64,000 nt of DNA from Frigoribacterium sp. Leaf186 (GTDB taxonomy: Bacteria > Actinomycetota > Actinomycetes > Actinomycetales > Microbacteriaceae), in NCBI RefSeq assembly GCF_001423905.1, contig NZ_LMPQ01000010.1, positions 866,639-930,638 of the forward strand, read 5' to 3'. The notes under the pieces were generated by a model. It searched no databases. It saw nothing but the letters and a program-made list of their open reading frames with translations, and had not been told where the DNA came from. Numbering within the stretch: position 1 is the first letter of the stretch; each line of letters begins with the position of its first letter. Below are positions 8,989 to 17,279 of this stretch, piece after piece. The translations under genes were made by a program, and so were the position numbers.

Positions 8989-9283
8989 GGCCCGAGGGTA
9001 GGGGTGCCCGGCGGCCGGCGGAACCCCCGCGAGGTGGGGTCGCGTCCCTCCTGCCTGTGCCGCGTTCTGGGTGTGACCGCCCCGCCGATCGGTGCGTAAC
9101 GTCGCCCGCATCTCGGCGAGCTGCTCCGGTCAGGAGGCGCGGTGCCGGACGACCACGAAGGGTGCAGTTCGTGAAAGATCGCCTCCACCCCTGGTCAGCG
9201 GGCAGCTCGGATCGTAGACTCGGTCGGTCCGCCCCGTCGAGGAGAACCGTGAGTCGAAGCGCCATCCGTCCCAGGAAGCGCTC

Positions 9284-10456
9284 ATGACCGACCCCTCGAA
9301 CTCGCCCGTCGGCGAGACGCCTGCCGTCGCCTCCGCGCCTCCTCTCACGCGCCGCGAGGCCCTGGCCCGCGAGCGCGCCGCCGCCACTGCCCCTGCAGCA
9401 CTTGCTGCCGCACCTGCACCCGCACCAGTCGCCGATGCCACGAAGAACCCCGTTTCGAACGATGAACCCGAAAGCAACCGGGTTGATGGTTCGAAAGCGG
9501 GTTCGACGGCACCTGCCTCGGCGCCGTCGGCACCCGCGACGCCCGGCCGTGAGTCGGCCGCGACCCGGCGCCCGCGGGCTTCCGTACCGGCCCTGGTGCG
9601 TCGGGCCCACGTCGGCGGCGACCGGCACCCGAGCCCCGGCGCGACGCCGCGCGGCGGATCGCAAGGCACGTCACGTCGTTCGGGTCTGCGCGCCGCCGCG
9701 TCCCGGGTCCGGGCCGCGACCCTGCCCGTGCTGGGAGTCTTCGCCGTGATGCTGTTCTTCACGTCCAACCTCACTCCTGCGTCGGCCAGCGACCTGGGCG
9801 GGTCGAACATCCCGACCGCGGGCGCCGCGCCGATGCCGACCCAGACGCTCGCGGCGTCGCTCGTCGTGCTGACCGTGTCCGAGCGGGACGCCTTCGGGGT
9901 GACCGACGCGCCTCCGCCACCTCCGCCCCCCGAGCCCGAACCGGTCGTCACGTCGCAGGCCCTCTCGCGTGGGACGAGCGCGCCCCGCGCCTCCTCGGGT
10001 GCCGGCACCATCGTGAACTCGGGCACCGGCGACATCCGGTGGCCCTTCGCCGGCACCGTCGTGCTGAGCTCGGGCTTCGGCCCGCGGACGGCACCGTGCG
10101 CGGCCTGCTCGAGCATGCACAAGGGCCTCGACATGACTCCGGGCGGGGGCACCCCGATCGGAGCCGTCGCCGCCGGCGTCGTGCGCACCTCGGGCATGCA
10201 CGGCCAGTTCGGTCAGTACGCGGTCATCGACCACGTGATCGACGGGCAACGCGTCAGCACCCTGTACGCGCACATGCAGGTCGGCTCGAGCCCGCTCGTC
10301 GCGGGCCAGACGGTCGCGGTGGGCGAGCTGGTCGGCAAGGTCGGCCGCAGCGGCGTCGCGACCGGTGAACACCTGCACTTCGAGGTGCTGCTCGGCGGCT
10401 CGACGCAGGTCGACCCCAAGGCCTGGCTCGACGCGAACGCCGGCCGCACGCTCTAG
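9284..10456 (+). CDS. M23-family (LytM) metallopeptidase, membrane anchored
   Basis: A 390-residue cell-wall peptidase. A long Ala/Pro-rich cytoplasmic N-terminus (1-145) precedes one membrane segment (about 146-160), a Pro-rich linker, and a C-terminal LytM domain with zinc motifs HKGLDM and HLHFE. It likely cuts peptidoglycan cross-links or activates amidases. Start is the ATG at 9284, preceded by AGGA and by a -10 box TAGACT about 70 bp upstream. Residues 54-74 (NPVSNDEPESN...VDGSKAGS) are encoded by palindromic element E3 inserted in frame, in a region that tolerates length change. Confidence 0.93.
   Translation: MTDPSNSPVGETPAVASAPPLTRREALARERAAATAPAALAAAPAPAPVADATKNPVSNDEPESNRVDGSKAGSTAPASAPSAPATPGRESAATRRPRASVPALVRRAHVGGDRHPSPGATPRGGSQGTSRRSGLRAAASRVRAATLPVLGVFAVMLFFTSNLTPASASDLGGSNIPTAGAAPMPTQTLAASLVVLTVSERDAFGVTDAPPPPPPPEPEPVVTSQALSRGTSAPRASSGAGTIVNSGTGDIRWPFAGTVVLSSGFGPRTAPCAACSSMHKGLDMTPGGGTPIGAVAAGVVRTSGMHGQFGQYAVIDHVIDGQRVSTLYAHMQVGSSPLVAGQTVAVGELVGKVGRSGVATGEHLHFEVLLGGSTQVDPKAWLDANAGRTL
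9445..9504. repeat. Palindromic element E3, inside the M23 peptidase gene
   Basis: GAACCC occurs at 9445 and 9464; GGGTT(C) occurs at 9480 and 9499; both spacings are 19 bp. TTTCGAAC pairs with GTTCGAAA. It encodes residues 54-74 of the peptidase without a stop. Its plus-strand reading NPVSxxEPxxxxVxGSxxGS matches the equivalent reading of E1, supporting insertion of a mobile or duplicated palindrome. Confidence 0.8.
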
Positions 10457-10469
10457 TCGTCGGGCCCGC

Positions 10470-10735
10470 ACCCTCGCGTTCGGCGGTCAGCGATTTGCCT
10501 AGGCAGGGGGTGAGCGCCGATTGGTGGGGTGGTGGGTGCTGTGCGGGCGGGGGTCGGGCCGGGACCCTCGCGTTCGGCGCTGGGCGATTTGCCTAGGCAG
10601 GGGTTGGGCGCCGCTTGGTGGGGTGGTGGGTGCTGTGCGGGCGGGGGTCGGGCCGGGACCCTCGCGTTCGGCGTTCAGCGATTTGCCTAGGCAGGGGGTG
10701 AGCGCCGGTTGGCGGGGTGGCCCGGGACGGTGCCC
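10470..10735. repeat. Intergenic array: three 94-bp repeats with TGCCTAGGCA core
   Basis: The 321-bp gap between the peptidase and deaminase genes holds three tandem units with period 94. Each contains the 17-mer ATTTGCCTAGGCAGGGG at 10493, 10587 and 10681, preceded by CCCTCGCGTTCGGCG and followed by GCGCCG. The core is a perfect 10-bp palindrome. No coding potential. A second array with the same core is at 47675-47905. Confidence 0.9.
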
Positions 10736-10777
10736 GCACGCGAGCCCGAGCCCGCACGCGAGCCCGAGCCCGTCACC

Positions 10778-11902
10778 TCAGGCCGCGCGCCGCGCCTCGC
10801 GCCAGGCCCGCACCTCGGCGACGAGTTCGGCCTTGCGGCCCGCGTCGGCGAACGACGCCTCGACCGAGTTCTCGGCGAGCAGGGCGAGCGCGTCGTCGTC
10901 GAGCCCGAGCACGTCGCGCAGTGCCTGGTAGTTGTCGCCGACGTAGCCGCCGAAGTAGGCGGGATCGTCGCTGTTGACCGTGACGAGCAGCCCGGCCGCG
11001 AGCATGCGGGGCAGCGGGTGCTCGGCGAGGTCGGACACCACCGCGAGGCGCAGGTTCGACAGCGGGCACACGGTCAGCGGCACCCGGTCGGCGACCAGGC
11101 GGGCGACGAGGGTGTCGTCCTCGAGGCTGCGCACCCCGTGGTCGACGCGTTCGACGTGCAGCAGGTCGAGGGCGTCGGTCACGTACGACGGCGGCCCCTC
11201 TTCGCCGGCGTGGGCGACGACGTGCAGGCCGAGCCCGCGGGCGCGCTCGAAGACGCGGGCGAACGCCGCCGGCGGGAACCCCACCTCGGACGAGTCGAGC
11301 CCGACCCCGACCAGGTCGGAGGCGCGGTGCGCGACGGACTCGAGGGTCGCGGCCGCGTCGCCCACCGGCAGGTGCCGCAAGAAGCAGAGGATGAGCCCGC
11401 CCGTGATGCCGAACCGCTCGCGGGCCTCCGCCAACGCCCGGGTGAGTCCGTCGATCACCTCGTCGACGTCGACGTCACGCGAGGTGTGCGCCTGGGGGTC
11501 GAAGAACATCTCGACGTGTCGCAACCCCTGGGCGTGGGCGCGTTCGAGGTAGGCCCAGGCGAGGTCGTGGAAGTCCCGCTCGGTCTGCAGCACGGCCGTG
11601 CAGGCGTAGTACAGGTCGAGGAACTCTTGCAGCGAGCCGAACGAGTACGCGGCACGCAGCTCGTCGACCGAGGCGAACGGCAGGTCGACGTCGTTGCGTT
11701 CGGCGAGGGCGAAGACCAGCTCGGGCTCGAGCGTGCCCTCGACGTGCAGGTGCAGCTCGGCCGTCGGCGGCGTCGCGAGCACGGAGCCCGTGGCGGTCGC
11801 CTCCGGCCTCTGGACGGCCGGGGAGGCCTCTCCTGAGAAGGGCGTGCCGGGCGCGGTGGTCACGGAGGACCCGGTCGTCAGGGTGGTGTCGGTCGCCGTC
11901 AT
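10778..11902 (-). CDS. Adenosine/adenine deaminase family protein
   Basis: A 374-residue zinc amidohydrolase converting adenosine or adenine to inosine or hypoxanthine in purine salvage. Metal and catalytic motifs: AELHLHVEG, VVAHAGEEG, VCPLSN and VNSDDPAYFGG. The segment FGSLQEFLDLYYACTAVL followed by HVEMFFDPQAHT is characteristic of the adenine-deaminase-like branch rather than classical adenosine deaminase, so adenine is a real alternative. The ATG at 11902 lies six bases from the -10 box TACGGT (minus strand, 11909-11914), a leaderless start. The first 45 residues are a low-complexity extension. Confidence 0.9.
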   Translation of the reverse strand: MTATDTTLTTGSSVTTAPGTPFSGEASPAVQRPEATATGSVLATPPTAELHLHVEGTLEPELVFALAERNDVDLPFASVDELRAAYSFGSLQEFLDLYYACTAVLQTERDFHDLAWAYLERAHAQGLRHVEMFFDPQAHTSRDVDVDEVIDGLTRALAEARERFGITGGLILCFLRHLPVGDAAATLESVAHRASDLVGVGLDSSEVGFPPAAFARVFERARGLGLHVVAHAGEEGPPSYVTDALDLLHVERVDHGVRSLEDDTLVARLVADRVPLTVCPLSNLRLAVVSDLAEHPLPRMLAAGLLVTVNSDDPAYFGGYVGDNYQALRDVLGLDDDALALLAENSVEASFADAGRKAELVAEVRAWREARRAA

Positions 11903-11994
11903 CGGGCCACCGTAGCGGCAGCGTGCCATCGGGCGAAGCCCCGTGCACGATCGTTCACCGTCCCGACACCCGGCGACCGTCTGGGGACGAGACG

Positions 11995-12054
11995 AGGAGG
12001 CGCGGGTCGCGACCCCGAGACCCGTCCCTCCCGCGCACCGGCACCGCGCCTCCT
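11995..12054. terminator. Hairpin with GGAGGCGCGG arms
   Basis: AGGAGGCGCGG (11995-12005) pairs with CCGCGCCTCCT (12044-12054). It lies directly downstream of the minus-strand gene ending at 12063 and may terminate it. No T-tract; the 38-bp loop is long. Confidence 0.45.
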
Positions 12055-12062
12055 GCCGGCCG

Positions 12063-12743
12063 TCAGGCCGTGAGCACGACCGCGAGGGTCTCGGGCTGGT
12101 CGTGGCCCGTCCAGGTGCCGGTGAGCACCTCGACGCCGTGGTCGCCCGTGTGGCCGCCGGTCGAGGCGAGGGCGCCGGCGTCGTGCCGACCGAGGACGCG
12201 GGCGACGACGATGCGGACCGCCGCGCCGGTGACGACCGTGCGGCCCTCGACCTGGTCGACCGTGACGCGGTCGACGTCGGGCACGGACGCGCCCGGGCTG
12301 CCGCTGCCGACGACGGTCGAGTTCGGCTCGCGCACCTCGCGGACGCCGTCGACCTCGAACCAGGCCTCGGCCTGGGTGCCGCCGGTCAGCACGGCCGTCG
12401 CGAGCGCGGCGGCCCAGACCGGGTCGGCCGTGCCGTCGTAGACCCAGCGCTCGCCGAGCACCGAGTGCTGCGTCGTGCCGACCAAGTGGGCGTCCGCACC
12501 GGCGAGCGGAGCCGCGCGGTAGGTCAGGGGCACCTGCAGCTGCACGCCGTCGGCGGTGGCCACGATGATCGTCTCGACGCCGACCTCGCCCGCCGGGTCG
12601 TCGAAGCGGAAGGCGGCGACGTTCCGCAGCCCGTCGTCGCCCGACGACGGGGCCGGGCCCTCGAACCACGGCTGGGTGGGGACCCAGGCGTCGAGCAGTG
12701 CGATCTTGCTGGGGTCCATGCCGGCCCGGTGCAGGTGTGCCAT
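12063..12743 (-). CDS. Stand-alone maltokinase N-terminal-cap-like protein
   Basis: A 226-residue protein resembling the N-terminal cap of maltokinase (Pep2/Mak) and the actinobacterial CG0192-like proteins: ALLDAWVPTQPWFEG near the start and QVPLTYRAAPLAGADAHLVG followed by HSVLGERWVYDGTADPVWA. No kinase catalytic domain is attached and none is encoded nearby. The ATG at 12743 is seven bases from the -10 box TACGAT (minus strand, 12751-12756). Divergent from the alcohol dehydrogenase. A role in trehalose/maltose metabolism or as a sugar sensor is only a guess. Confidence 0.75.
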   Translation of the reverse strand: MAHLHRAGMDPSKIALLDAWVPTQPWFEGPAPSSGDDGLRNVAAFRFDDPAGEVGVETIIVATADGVQLQVPLTYRAAPLAGADAHLVGTTQHSVLGERWVYDGTADPVWAAALATAVLTGGTQAEAWFEVDGVREVREPNSTVVGSGSPGASVPDVDRVTVDQVEGRTVVTGAAVRIVVARVLGRHDAGALASTGGHTGDHGVEVLTGTWTGHDQPETLAVVLTA

Positions 12744-12920
12744 GCCGACGATCGTAGGGCCGACCACCGTCGTCGACGACGCCGTCGCGCCGTCCGAGCG
12801 CCGCCGTCGCAAAGACCGGACGCCGCCGTCGCCCCGCCCGAGCGGGTCCGTCGCACCGCCCGCCCGAGTAATGCGACACCTGTCGATCGTCTTCCAGCCG
12901 CCCGGCGTAGCCTGCGCCGC

Positions 12921-13964
12921 ATGAAGGCACTCCAGTACACCACCGTCGGTCAGCACCCCGAAGTCGTCGAGATCGAGAAGCCGTCGCCCGGCCCGGGGCA
13001 GGTGCTGCTGAAGGTCACGGCCGCCGGCGTCTGCCACAGCGACGAGTACGTCATGAGCCTCAGCGCGGAGGACTACGCGGCGCAGGGCTACCCGCTGCCG
13101 CTGACGCTCGGGCACGAGGGCGCCGGCGTCGTCGCCGAGCTCGGCGAGGGCGTCGAGCACCTGCAGGTCGGCGACGCCGTCGCCGTCTACGGCCCGTGGG
13201 GCTGCGGTCGCTGTCACCAGTGCGCCCAGGGCAAGGAGAACTACTGCGTCAACGCCGCCGCCGAGGGCATCAAGCCCCCCGGGCTCGGCGCGCCCGGCTC
13301 GATGGCCGAGTACATGATCGTCGACGACCCCCGCCACCTCGTGCCGCTCGGCGACCTCGACCCGGTCGAGAACGTCTCGCTCACCGACGCCGGCCTGACG
13401 CCGTACCACGCGATCAAGACGTCGCTGCCGAAGCTCGGGGCCGGCACCTACGCCGTCGTCATCGGCACCGGAGGCCTCGGGCACGTGGGCATCCAGATCT
13501 TGCGGGCGCTCTCGGGAGCGCAGATCATCGCGCTCGACGTGACCGACGAGAAGCTCGAGCTGGCGAAGCACGTCGGCGCGCACCACACCGTCATCAGCGA
13601 CGAGCACGCCGCCGACGCGATCCGCGAGATCACCGGAGGCCTCGGCGTCCAGGCCGTCTTCGACTTCGTCGGTGCGGGGCCGACGATGGCCACGGCCGTC
13701 GCGGTCGCCGCACCGGATGCCGACGTGACCATCGTCGGCATCGGCGGCGGCACCGTCGAGGTCGGGTTCGGCACGGTCGCCTTCGACGTCGCCGTCCGCA
13801 TCCCCTACTGGGGCAGCCGCAGCGAGCTGATCGAGGTCCTCGACCTCGCGCGGGCCGGCCAGGTCGAGGTCGCCACGCAGCGGTACTCGCTCGACGACGG
13901 GCCGAAGGCCTACGAGGCGCTCGCCGCCGGCACCGTCCGCGGCCGGGCCGTCATCGTCCCCTAG
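12921..13964 (+). CDS. Zinc-dependent NAD(P) alcohol dehydrogenase
   Basis: A 347-residue medium-chain dehydrogenase. Catalytic zinc ligands C38, H65 (GHEGAGVV) and probably D156; structural zinc cysteines C95, C98, C101, C109; Rossmann motif GTGGLGHVG at 182-190. The layout matches propanol-preferring/AdhP-like enzymes oxidising primary alcohols. The ATG at 12921 is seven bases after TAGCCT, a leaderless start. Monocistronic, ended by the hairpin at 13977-14015. Confidence 0.93.
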   Translation: MKALQYTTVGQHPEVVEIEKPSPGPGQVLLKVTAAGVCHSDEYVMSLSAEDYAAQGYPLPLTLGHEGAGVVAELGEGVEHLQVGDAVAVYGPWGCGRCHQCAQGKENYCVNAAAEGIKPPGLGAPGSMAEYMIVDDPRHLVPLGDLDPVENVSLTDAGLTPYHAIKTSLPKLGAGTYAVVIGTGGLGHVGIQILRALSGAQIIALDVTDEKLELAKHVGAHHTVISDEHAADAIREITGGLGVQAVFDFVGAGPTMATAVAVAAPDADVTIVGIGGGTVEVGFGTVAFDVAVRIPYWGSRSELIEVLDLARAGQVEVATQRYSLDDGPKAYEALAAGTVRGRAVIVP

Positions 13965-13976
13965 CCGACCACCCCG

Positions 13977-14015
13977 AGGAGGCGCGGTGTCGGACGTCCC
14001 GGCACCGCGCCTCCT
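13977..14015. terminator. 13-bp-stem terminator hairpin after the alcohol dehydrogenase
   Basis: AGGAGGCGCGGTG (13977-13989) pairs perfectly with CACCGCGCCTCCT (14003-14015) across a 13-base loop, starting 13 bp after the stop codon. The arms are the GGAGGCGCGG motif found throughout the window. Confidence 0.7.
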
Positions 14016-14102
14016 GCGGTCCCCGTCCCGTGCACCGGCTGCCGTCCGGCCTCGTCCCGTGCGCGGGCTGCCGTCGGGCCCCGACCCGGGTAGCGTCGCG
14101 GC

Positions 14103-15209
14103 ATGGGAAGCGTCGTGCCGGGGGTCCTGGCGTTCGTGCTCGGGTCGGCGGTGGCCGTCGCGGCCCTCGTGCCGTGGACGGCGCTCGAGTACCGCCGACA
14201 CGGCCGGCTCGGCCTCCGCCGCAGCCTCGTGGCGTTCGGCACGGTGGTCTACGCCCTGGCCCTGGTCACCTACACGCTGCTGCCGTTGCCCGACGTCTCG
14301 ACGATGTGCGCGACGCCGGCGTCGGTGCAGCTCACGCCGCTCGCGTTCGTCCGGGACGTCGTGCGCGAGGGTGGCATCGGTGGTCCCCGGTCGTTGCTCA
14401 CGAACCCCGCGGCGGCCCAGGTGCTGCTGAACGTCGTGCTCTTCGTGCCGCTCGGCGCTCTCGCCCGTCACGCCGTCGCCCGGCGGCGGCCCGTCGTGGG
14501 CCTCGTCGTCGGTCTCGGCGCCGGGTTCGTCGTCTCGCTGCTCGTCGAGCTCACGCAGCTGACCGGCGACTGGTTCCTCTACCCGTGCGCCTACCGCCTC
14601 TTCGACGTCGACGACCTCCTCGCCAACACGGCCGGGGCGGTCGTCGGCACGGTGCTCGCGCCCCTCGTGGGCCTGCTGGCGGGATCGCGGGACCCGGTCG
14701 ACGCCGACGAGCCCCGGCCGGTGACGTCGTCGCGGCGGTTCGTCGGCATGTTCTCGGACGTGCTGGCCATCTGGCTGCTGTCGAGCGCGCTGACCGTCGG
14801 CACCTCGCTGGCCTGGGCTCTGGCCGACCGCGACGACCAGGACCCGTCGCTGGCGGCCCTCGTCACGATCGGTGGTCTCGTCGCGCCGGCGCTGCAGCTC
14901 GTCGTCGTCCTGGCCTCCGGCCGGACGCTGGGCGAACACGTCGTCCGCCTCCGGCCGACGCCGTCGCCGGGCGCCCTGGCGCGGGTGGTGCGCTGGGCCC
15001 TCGGCTCGGGCGGCTGGGCCACCCTGATCGCACTCGACGGGCCGTTCCTGCCCGTCGTGGCCTTCGCTCTGGCCGTCACGTCGGTCGTCGCGGTCCGGGC
15101 GACCCGTGGGCGGCGGGGCCTGGCCCTGGCCGTGCTGCGACTCGACGTCGAGGACGACCGCGTGTCGGCCGGAGGCGACCGGGCCCCGTGGCTCGAGAGG
15201 CAGCCGTGA
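14103..15209 (+). CDS. VanZ-RDD two-domain membrane protein
   Basis: A 368-residue integral membrane protein. Residues 1-195 are VanZ-like (four to five membrane spans; YTLLPLPDVS, NVVLFVPLGALARH, SLLVELTQLTGDWF...FDVDDLLANTAGAVVGT). Residues about 210-340 form an RDD-type domain (SSRRFVGMFSDVLAIWLL...GRTLGEHVVRLRP). VanZ proteins are linked to glycopeptide tolerance in some bacteria, but most homologues have unknown function. The ATG at 14103 is six bases after TAGCGT, a leaderless start. It is 39 bp upstream of the ABC exporter. Confidence 0.88.
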   Translation: MGSVVPGVLAFVLGSAVAVAALVPWTALEYRRHGRLGLRRSLVAFGTVVYALALVTYTLLPLPDVSTMCATPASVQLTPLAFVRDVVREGGIGGPRSLLTNPAAAQVLLNVVLFVPLGALARHAVARRRPVVGLVVGLGAGFVVSLLVELTQLTGDWFLYPCAYRLFDVDDLLANTAGAVVGTVLAPLVGLLAGSRDPVDADEPRPVTSSRRFVGMFSDVLAIWLLSSALTVGTSLAWALADRDDQDPSLAALVTIGGLVAPALQLVVVLASGRTLGEHVVRLRPTPSPGALARVVRWALGSGGWATLIALDGPFLPVVAFALAVTSVVAVRATRGRRGLALAVLRLDVEDDRVSAGGDRAPWLERQP

Positions 15210-15248
15210 CGACGTAGGTTGGGCCTGCCCCCCACGGAAGGAACCGCC

Positions 15249-17150
15249 ATGAGCATGGAAGGCGCGGCCTGGAGCTCGCTCTACAAGATCTCGTCCGCCA
15301 GGGACGGCAAGCACGGCATCTCGCGCGAGTCGGTGCGGCGGATCATGACGTTCGCCGTGCCCTACCGGGCGAAGCTGGTGGTCTTCATCGGCCTCTCGAT
15401 CGTGGGGGCCTTCCTCGCCGTGGCGACGCCCGTGCTGGCCGGCCGGGTGGTCGACGTCATCGTCGCGCGGGGCGAGGTCGGGGCGATCGTCCGGCTCGCC
15501 CTGCTCATCGCCGTCGTGGCCGTGGCCGACGCCGGCGTCTCGCTCGCGACGCGCTGGTACTCGGCCCGGATCGGCGAGGGCGTGATCCTCGACCTCCGCA
15601 CCGCCGTGTTCGACCACGTGCAGAAGATGCCGATCGCGTTCTTCACGCGCACCCGGACGGGCGCCCTCGTGAGCCGCCTCAACAACGACGTGATCGGTGC
15701 GCAGCAGGCCTTCAGCGGCACGCTGTCGGGCGTGGTCACGAACGTCGTGGCCCTCGTCCTCACCCTGATCGTGATGCTCAGCACGTCCTGGCTCGTGACC
15801 GTGCTCGCCGTGGTCATGCTGCCCGTCTTCCTCGTGCCGGCGCGACGCATGGGAAGCCGTCTCGCCGCGCTGCGCCGTGAGGCCGCCGACCACAACTCGG
15901 CGATGAGCACGCAGATGACCGAGCGCTTCTCGGCACCCGGCGCCACCCTCGTCAAGCTCTTCGGTCGCCCCGACGAGGAGGCCGAGGAGTTCCGCGTCCG
16001 CGCCGCCCGCGTCCGCGACATCGGCGTCCGCAGCGCGCTGCTGCAGTTCGTCTTCGTCACCGCGCTGACGCTCGTCTCGGCCCTCGCCCTGGCGCTCGTC
16101 TACGGGCTCGGCGGCGCCCTCGCGCTCGCCGGTCAGCTCGACACCGGGGAAGTCGTCACCCTGGCGCTGCTCCTCACCCGCCTCTACGTGCCGCTGACCG
16201 GCCTCGCGAGCGCCCGGGTCGAGATCATGAGCGCGGTGGTCAGCTTCGAGCGCGTCTTCGAGGTGCTCGACCTCGAGCCGCTCATCCAGGAGAAGCCGGC
16301 CGCCTCGTCCGTCCCCGAGGGCCCGGTGAGCGTCGAGTTCGACGACGTCCGCTTCGCGTACCCGTCCGCCGACAAGGTCTCGCTCGCCTCCCTGGAAGAG
16401 GTCTCGACCCTCGACACCCGCGGCGGCGACGAGGTGCTGCACGGCGTGTCGTTCCGCATCGAGCCCGGGCAGACCGTCGCCCTCGTGGGCACGTCCGGTG
16501 CCGGCAAGTCCACCATCGCGCAGCTGCTCTCGCGCCTGTACGACGTCGACAGCGGTGCGGTGCGCCTCGCCGGCGCGGACGTCCGCGACGTCACCTTCGC
16601 CTCGATGCGCCACACCCTGGGCATGGTCACGCAGGACGGCCACCTGTTCCACGAGACCATCCTCAGCAACCTCCGCCTCGCCAGGCCCGAGGCGTCGGAG
16701 GACGAGGTGTGGGACGCCGTCCGCCGGGCGCGGCTCGAGCCCCTGATCCGCTCGCTGCCGGACCAACTCGACACGATGGTGGGGGAGCGCGGCTACCGGC
16801 TCTCGGGAGGCGAGCGTCAACGCATGACCATCGCGCGCCTCCTGCTCGCCCAGCCGCGCGTCGTCATCCTCGACGAGGCGACGGCGGCGCTCGACTCCAC
16901 GTCCGAGGCCGCCGTGCAGGCGGCGCTCAGCGAGGCGCTCGACGGGCGGACGGCGATGGTGATCGCCCACCGCCTCTCGACCATCCGCAGCGCGGACATG
17001 ATCCTGGTGGTCGAGGACGGGTCGATCGTGGAGCGCGGCACGCACGACGAGCTGCTGGCCGCGGCCGGCCGGTACGAAGAACTGCACCGGACCCAGTTCG
17101 CCGTGCAGAAGGACGTCGCGGCCGACGAGGAGGCGCCGATCGCGCCCTGA
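15249..17150 (+). CDS. ABC exporter, fused permease-ATPase
   Basis: A 633-residue half-transporter. Six-helix type IV exporter domain (about 35-330) is followed by an ATPase with Walker A GTSGAGKST, signature LSGGERQR and Walker B VVILDEATAAL, and H-loop AHRLS. It should work as a homodimer exporting a lipid, peptide or drug. The ATG at 15249 is preceded by GGAAGGA. A short insertion (LASLEEVSTLDTRGGDEV) sits between the first strands of the ATPase domain. It follows the VanZ-RDD gene closely and may be co-transcribed. Substrate unknown. Confidence 0.92.
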   Translation: MSMEGAAWSSLYKISSARDGKHGISRESVRRIMTFAVPYRAKLVVFIGLSIVGAFLAVATPVLAGRVVDVIVARGEVGAIVRLALLIAVVAVADAGVSLATRWYSARIGEGVILDLRTAVFDHVQKMPIAFFTRTRTGALVSRLNNDVIGAQQAFSGTLSGVVTNVVALVLTLIVMLSTSWLVTVLAVVMLPVFLVPARRMGSRLAALRREAADHNSAMSTQMTERFSAPGATLVKLFGRPDEEAEEFRVRAARVRDIGVRSALLQFVFVTALTLVSALALALVYGLGGALALAGQLDTGEVVTLALLLTRLYVPLTGLASARVEIMSAVVSFERVFEVLDLEPLIQEKPAASSVPEGPVSVEFDDVRFAYPSADKVSLASLEEVSTLDTRGGDEVLHGVSFRIEPGQTVALVGTSGAGKSTIAQLLSRLYDVDSGAVRLAGADVRDVTFASMRHTLGMVTQDGHLFHETILSNLRLARPEASEDEVWDAVRRARLEPLIRSLPDQLDTMVGERGYRLSGGERQRMTIARLLLAQPRVVILDEATAALDSTSEAAVQAALSEALDGRTAMVIAHRLSTIRSADMILVVEDGSIVERGTHDELLAAAGRYEELHRTQFAVQKDVAADEEAPIAP

Positions 17151-17206
17151 CCCGGCCAGCCGGTCGGTCGGCCGTGACTTCTCGTCACCCGTGCGCTATG
17201 TTCATA

Positions 17207-17216
17207 TGTAAGCACA
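17207..17216. promoter_or_regulatory. Candidate iol operator TGT-N4-ACA upstream of iolC
   Basis: TGTAAGCACA, a TGT-N4-ACA dyad, lies 57 bp upstream of iolC in the only promoter-sized gap before the plus-strand iol operon. Similar dyads occur at 27626-27635 and 31822-31831, the other two promoter regions of the cluster. Confidence 0.5.
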
Positions 17217-17257
17217 TGGGCGTCGCGACAGGGCGGGCCCGATCGACACGACCAGAG

Positions 17258-17279
17258 AGTTGTACAGCGACGTATGACC
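17258..17279 (+). promoter_or_regulatory. Conserved 20-mer over the iolC start codon
   Basis: AGTTGTACAGCGACGTATGA ends in the iolC start codon (17274). The same 20-mer with one mismatch occurs on the minus strand at 31785-31804, ending in the start codon of a leader peptide before iolE. It may be a leaderless promoter element or a regulator site. Confidence 0.65.

Noticed and set aside
9205..9283. c-di-AMP (ydaO) riboswitch upstream of the M23 peptidase
   Set aside because: Such switches often precede wall hydrolases, but the leader here is too short and I see none of the conserved switch segments.
10470..10735. Possible CRISPR array
   Set aside because: Only three units, period 94 bp, and the sequence between cores is itself repeated rather than unique; no cas genes.
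12063..17087. Very long open frame of 1674 codons antisense to five genes
   Set aside because: It is a composition artefact: Arg/Asp/Gly/His-rich shadow reading with no domain, opposite well-recognised genes. Only its last 226 codons (12063-12743) are a real gene.
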